Shown here: positions 10,820 through 14,152 of the stretch, one piece after another
How the letters are laid out: each line of letters begins with the position of its first letter
Position numbering within the stretch: the first letter of the stretch is position 1
Notes under the pieces: generated by a model
Databases searched by the model: none
Told to the model about the DNA's origin: nothing
Seen by the model: the letters and a program-made list of their open reading frames with translations, nothing else
Source: Sulfuritalea sp.
GTDB lineage: Bacteria; Pseudomonadota; Gammaproteobacteria; Burkholderiales; Rhodocyclaceae
Direction: 5' to 3'
Assembly (NCBI GenBank): GCA_026399445.1
Contig: JAPLRA010000031.1
Location: 1-14,152, forward strand
Length of the DNA: 14,152 nt
Made by a program: the position numbers and the translations under genes

Positions 10820-11308
10820 TTAGTCGGCGCCTGAATTCCAGCGCCTGGCGGCATGGTCGTCGCTCTCGCGGGCATCGACCCAGCGCCCGCCTTCGGGCGT
10901 TTCTTCCTTCTTCCAGAAGGGCGCGCGCGTCTTCAGGTAGTCCATGATGAATTCGCAGGCGGCAAAGGCTTCGCCGCGATGCGCCGAGGCCACCGCCACC
11001 AGGACGATGCGATCGCCCGGCAGCAGCCGGCCGACGCGATGGATCACCCGCACATCAAAAAACTCCCAGCGCTGGCGCGCCTCCTTGACGATATCTTCCA
11101 GCGCGGTCTCGGTCATGCCGGGATAGTGTTCGAGGGTCATTGCGGCTACGGCCGCCTCACCGCCGGCGCCGACTGCCGAGTCGGCTGCCTTGTCCGCGCG
11201 CACGAGACCAACGAAGCTGGCGACCGCACCGACATCCTCGCGCCCTGCCGACAGCGCGGCAATCTCGGCACCGGCATCGAAATCGGCTTCCTGCACGCTG
11301 ACCGACAT
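10820..11308 (-). CDS. moaE: Molybdopterin synthase catalytic subunit MoaE
   Basis: Large subunit of molybdopterin synthase; converts cyclic pyranopterin monophosphate to molybdopterin using sulfur carried on MoaD. 162 residues. Diagnostic blocks are GAVASFVGLVRADK, MTLEHYPGM, HRVGRLLPGDRIVLVAVAS, HRGEAFAACEFIMDYLKTRA and PFWKKE, with K126 and K133 as the expected active-site lysines. There is a slightly longer loop than usual (residues 40-55, Ala/Gly-rich). The start ATG 11308 follows the moaD stop by one base and has GGAGG on the coding strand within the end of moaD, so it is translationally coupled. It converges on the CZB gene with a 15-base gap. Confidence 0.96.
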   Translation of the reverse strand: MSVSVQEADFDAGAEIAALSAGREDVGAVASFVGLVRADKAADSAVGAGGEAAVAAMTLEHYPGMTETALEDIVKEARQRWEFFDVRVIHRVGRLLPGDRIVLVAVASAHRGEAFAACEFIMDYLKTRAPFWKKEETPEGGRWVDARESDDHAARRWNSGAD

Positions 11309-11309
11309 C

Positions 11310-11564
11310 TCAGCCTCCGGTCACCGGCGGAAAGAAGGCCACCTCGTCGCCCGCCTTCACAGGCGCATCGAGACCCACCATCTGCTGATTGACTGCAACG
11401 CGCAGATTCTTCATGGTCGCCAATGCCGACCACGCCTCGCCTCGCGCGGCGAGATGCTCGCGCAGTGCGCCGACCGTAACGACATCGGCGGGCAGGGCCA
11501 GCGATTCGGCACCCGTACCCAGCGCCTCGCGCAAACCCGCAAAGAAAAGAATTTTTACGCCCAT
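11310..11564 (-). CDS. moaD: Molybdopterin synthase sulfur carrier MoaD
   Basis: Ubiquitin-fold small subunit of molybdopterin synthase. 84 residues from MGVKILFFAGLREALGTG to the C-terminal PVTGG; the final Gly-Gly is the site adenylated by MoeB and converted to a thiocarboxylate. The start at 11564 was chosen over 11621 because homologues begin at this strand and because the upstream stretch overlaps the end of moeA. It lies seven bases after the moeA stop and one base before moaE. Confidence 0.95.
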   Translation of the reverse strand: MGVKILFFAGLREALGTGAESLALPADVVTVGALREHLAARGEAWSALATMKNLRVAVNQQMVGLDAPVKAGDEVAFFPPVTGG

Positions 11565-11571
11565 CGATTCA

Positions 11572-12706
11572 CTATAGCAGTTCGGAAAACGGCAGGAAAC
11601 GCACGGTGTCGCCGCGCGCAATCGCCTGTCGCGGCGGATTGTCGATCAGCCCGTCGGCCCAGGTGCAGGACGTCAGCACGCCGGAACTCTGGTTGGGGAA
11701 CAACTCCAGTCCGCCTTCGGCATTGATGCGTGCCCGCAGGAACTCGCGGCGCGGATCGCCCTTGCACTCGAAATCGGCGCGCAATGCCTGCGCTCGCGCC
11801 GTCACGCCAGAAGCGCCCTGCGCCTTGAGGATGAAGGGCCGCACCAGCATGATGAACGTCACGAAGCTGGAGACCGGGTTGCCCGGCAGGCCTATGAACG
11901 ATGCCGCCGTTACCTGCCCGCGAAGCGGAATCCCAGGTACGCAGAGCGAGCTAGCGCCGTCCGCGTGGATACCGCTTCGCATAATTTTTCCAAACGCCAG
12001 CGGCTTGCCCGGCTTGATGGCGATCTTCCACAGATCGAGCGAGCCCTCGGCTTCCACCGCCGGCTTGACGTGGTCTTCCTCGCCGACAGAAACGCCGCCA
12101 CTGGTGAGGATCAGGTCATTGCCCGCCGCCGCGACACGCAGCGCAGCGCGCGCCGCCTCGCGCGAGTCGGGCACGATACCGAGATCGGCCTAGCCCTTCC
12201 AGCAGCGCGCGCAGCGTGTAGCGATTTGAGTTGTAGATGCCACCGGGCTTGAGCGCTTCGCCGGGCATCGCCAGTTCGTCGCCGGTCGAAAACAGCGCCA
12301 CCCGCAGGCGGCGAAAAACGATGAGCTGCGCTGCGCCCACCGATGCGGCGACGCCGACATGCGCCGCCGACAAGCGCGTGCCGGCCGCCAACACCTCGGC
12401 TCCGGCGGCAATGTCTTCGCCCCGACGGCGGATCCACTCACCAGAGCGCGGCACATGATTCACCGTCACGCTACCGTTATCCACGGCACACAATTCCTGC
12501 ATCACCACCGCATCGGCGCCGGCCGGCAGCGGCGCGCCGGTGAAAATGCGCGCGGCGGTGCCCGGCGCCAGCACATGGCCGACACTGCCCGCCGCGATGC
12601 GCTGGGCGACCGCGAGTCGCGTTCCGGCAACCGGCACGTCGGCGCAGCGGACCGCATAGCCATCCATCGAGGTGTTGTCCAGCGGCGGCACGTCGATCGA
12701 CGAATG
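11572..12706 (-). pseudogene. moeA: Molybdopterin molybdotransferase MoeA, damaged copy
   Basis: MoeA inserts molybdate into adenylated molybdopterin. Homology begins abruptly at SIDVPPLDNTSMDGYAVR; in E. coli MoeA this motif starts near residue 47, so the first ~45 residues are missing and the gene joins straight onto mobB. The core is readable: RIFTGAPLPAGADAVVMQE, RRRGEDIAAG, VALFSTGDELAMPG, then after a frame change at about 12186-12194 SGGVSVGEEDH, IKPGKPLAFG and GLPGNPVSSFVTF. Between LAFGK and the GLPGNP motif about 24 extra residues are encoded by a palindromic element. The C-terminal domain is normal to the TAG at 11572. As written it cannot give a full MoeA. If the lesions are assembly errors it is the operon's working moeA; if real, another moeA must serve the cell. 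Confidence 0.85.
11920..11980. repeat. Palindromic element inserted in-frame in moeA
   Basis: The arms 11920-11933 (GCGAAGCGGAATCC) and 11967-11980 pair at 13 of 14 positions. An inner ACGC (11939-11942) pairs with GCGT (11963-11966), around a core containing GCTAGC. The element encodes residues absent from other MoeA proteins I know (for example MRSGIHADG and VPGIPLRG) yet keeps the frame open. No flanking target duplication is evident. Confidence 0.8.
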
Positions 12707-13212
12707 TGACGCAGGATGAAATCGGCAACCGCATCGCGGTCGTTGAGGTCGAGTATTGGCAACCCGGCTGGCAGCGCAGTCTGCGACGCCAGCACAGCGG
12801 GCTCGTCGGTCGCGATCGCAACAATGGTTTCGACGCCGCTGCCGGCGATCAGCGGTTTGCCGACCGACGGGCGATGTACTTCCAGCTTGGGGATCGGCGT
12901 GTGCTTGAAGCCCTCGACCAGCACCAGGTCGCATTCCGAAAAGCGCGCGATCTGCTCGTCCAGCGAAGGCTCGGGCGCGCCGCGCAATTCGTGCATCAGC
13001 ACCCAGCGCTGATCGGAGATCAACAACACCTCGGAGCAACCGGCTTCGCGCAACCGGTAGGAATCCTTGCCCGGATGGTCGATGTCGAAGCGGTGATGCG
13101 CGTGCTTGATCAGCGAAACCTTCAGCCCCGCCGCCGTCAGGCGCGGGATCAGCTCCTCGAGCAAGGTCGTTTTGCCGGAGCCGGAATAACCCGCGAGGCC
13201 GAAGACCTTCAT
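12502..13212 (-). CDS. mobB: MobB, molybdopterin-guanine dinucleotide adapter GTPase
   Basis: P-loop protein that assists MobA in making the guanine-dinucleotide form of molybdenum cofactor. MKVFGLAGYSGSGKTTLLEE holds the Walker A (residues 8-15). KVSLIKHAHHRFDIDHPGKD, SYRLREAGCSEVLLIS and LVLVEGFKHTPIPKLEVHR are diagnostic of MobB. Real MobB sequence runs to about 12703 (DAVADFILRHI), near the usual end of the protein. No stop occurs there; the frame continues as an Arg-rich out-of-frame reading of moeA to the TGA at 12502, adding about 65 spurious residues. ATG 13212 overlaps the stop of the upstream gene (ATGA) and has AGGGGA before it. It is first of the tight mobB-moeA-moaD-moaE series. 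Confidence 0.92.
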   Translation of the reverse strand: MKVFGLAGYSGSGKTTLLEELIPRLTAAGLKVSLIKHAHHRFDIDHPGKDSYRLREAGCSEVLLISDQRWVLMHELRGAPEPSLDEQIARFSECDLVLVEGFKHTPIPKLEVHRPSVGKPLIAGSGVETIVAIATDEPAVLASQTALPAGLPILDLNDRDAVADFILRHIRRSTCRRWTTPRWMAMRSAAPTCRLPERDSRSPSASRRAVSAMCWRRAPPRAFSPARRCRPAPMRW

Positions 13213-14152
13213 GGCGTCCCCTGCGGCACCGTCAGCACCGGCGCGAAGCCGCCGCCGGGGGTGCGGAAATTGGTGGTCTGCCCCTGCGTGCGCGAGGACG
13301 GCGGCACCAGCGCCTGCGCGATGTAGTTGCCGGCGAGCACCTCGTCGAACACGCGCTTGGTGATCTTGTCGCCGCGATAGGCGGCCTTGGAGCCGTAGCC
13401 GGCAGCGGGCTTGAAGAAGAGTTGCTTGCGCCGCGCCCAAAGGTCGTCGGCATTCGCCGGCACCACCAGCTCGGTGCGCGGAATCTTGTTCGCCAGCGTG
13501 GTGCGGGTTTCGGCATCGACGCCCCACCCGGCCAGCAGCGCGTCGTCGCACAAGGCCACCAGGTTGCGCTTGTCGGCGTACAAGGCGTGCGCCTGCGGAT
13601 GCGGCGTGATCAGCGCCGCGTCGCTCAGCCACGCCGCGCGCAGGGCCGCATTGGCCGGCGCGTCCAGCGCAAAGTCGGTGAGCCGGTTGTAGACCAGGTC
13701 GATGCGATCGCTGCCGTGCCAAAGCGCGCCCTCGCGCAAGGCCAGCGCCTGCGGATCGCAGATCACCGCCTCGATGCCGGCATGTTCGAACAGGCGCTTG
13801 AACAGGACGAACTCGGGATACAGGTATTGCGTCAGCGGCGCTTCGTCGACGATGGCGATGCGTTTCACCGCGTCGCCGGCGCCGACTTTTGCGGCAAACG
13901 CCCGCCACTCGGCACGGAACATTTCGAGGAACAGATGCTCGGGCGTATCGCCCGCCAGATCGCCGGGCAGCAGTGCCTCGACGTCGTCGCAACAGGCCTT
14001 CTGCGCACGCGCGAGCAGGGCGTTGAGCAGACCGCCGCCGGCATTGGTGTTGATCTCGATCAGTTGCGGCCCGGTATTGCCCAGATGGAAGTCGTAGCCG
14101 AGGAAAACCCCGGGCGCGGCGCAGCGGTGCCGCGCGCTCTCCGGTGCCCAGG
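13209..14152 (-). CDS. ATP-grasp-like protein of unknown function (5' end missing)
   Basis: 314 codons are visible; the gene enters from beyond the right edge, with no stop up to 14152. I do not recognise a named gene. FLGYDFHLGNTGPQLIEINT followed by NAGGGLLNALL, the block RIDLVYNRLTDFAL, the lysine-containing ADKRNLVALCDD and the glycine loop FFKPAAGYGSKAAYRGDK resemble circularly permuted ATP-grasp enzymes, which ligate an acyl phosphate to an amine or thiol. TTNFRTPGGGFAPV lies near the C-terminus. The passage from VPPSSRT to QGQTTNF is abrupt, and the metal-binding strand expected there is not visible. The stop overlaps the mobB start (ATGA), so the two are co-translated, although no role in molybdenum cofactor synthesis is known. 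The ATP-grasp call is moderate. Confidence 0.65.
   Translation of the reverse strand, partial: WAPESARHRCAAPGVFLGYDFHLGNTGPQLIEINTNAGGGLLNALLARAQKACCDDVEALLPGDLAGDTPEHLFLEMFRAEWRAFAAKVGAGDAVKRIAIVDEAPLTQYLYPEFVLFKRLFEHAGIEAVICDPQALALREGALWHGSDRIDLVYNRLTDFALDAPANAALRAAWLSDAALITPHPQAHALYADKRNLVALCDDALLAGWGVDAETRTTLANKIPRTELVVPANADDLWARRKQLFFKPAAGYGSKAAYRGDKITKRVFDEVLAGNYIAQALVPPSSRTQGQTTNFRTPGGGFAPVLTVPQGTP

Overview
The window looks like chromosomal DNA of a GC-rich betaproteobacterium, most probably a Rhodocyclales-type organism. This is inferred from protein flavour, codon bias, the PHA phasin, the FNR-type control and the chemoreceptor/c-di-GMP content; no rRNA or other phylogenetic marker is present to prove it.

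Layout. (1) 1-1537, minus: the 5' two thirds of clpB, driven by a very good sigma-32 promoter (1571-1598) and broken by a 29-bp imperfect tandem duplication. (2) 1678-6519, plus: a membrane-anchored hybrid histidine kinase (periplasmic sensor, three PAS domains, HisKA, HATPase, receiver), an Hpt module and a receiver-GGDEF diguanylate cyclase. Together they form a complete phosphorelay ending in c-di-GMP synthesis. The kinase reading frame is interrupted by an in-frame TAA at 2485 and by a frame change beside a perfect 14-bp hairpin at 4935-4970. (3) 6526-7894, minus: a two-gene operon of a DUF1304 membrane protein and a small catalase-like haem protein. (4) 8055-8576, plus: a phasin preceded by an FNR/Anr box placed as in a class II FNR promoter and followed by a strong intrinsic terminator. 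(5) 8776-10804, plus: a sCache chemoreceptor and a stand-alone CZB zinc-binding protein. (6) 10820-14152, minus: a tight molybdenum-cofactor operon read as [ATP-grasp-like protein]-mobB-moeA-moaD-moaE.

The molybdenum block shows the most structural damage. mobB runs directly into a moeA that lacks its first ~45 codons. moeA also has a frame change at about 12190 and carries an extra ~72-nt in-frame segment that is a palindromic element (11920-11980). The ATP-grasp-like gene may have lost a short internal segment. moaD and moaE look intact.

Functionally the window combines stress and redox biology (ClpB, catalase-like protein, FNR-linked phasin), signalling (phosphorelay to c-di-GMP, chemotaxis with a zinc-binding partner) and molybdopterin synthesis, which fits a facultatively anaerobic, PHA-storing bacterium. 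No mobile element with a transposase, CRISPR array, tRNA or rRNA was seen. Several reading-frame lesions in 14 kb, one of them a join of two near-identical but silently diverged copies, raise the possibility that this is a mixed-strain or draft assembly. Each lesion needs read-level confirmation before being treated as biology.
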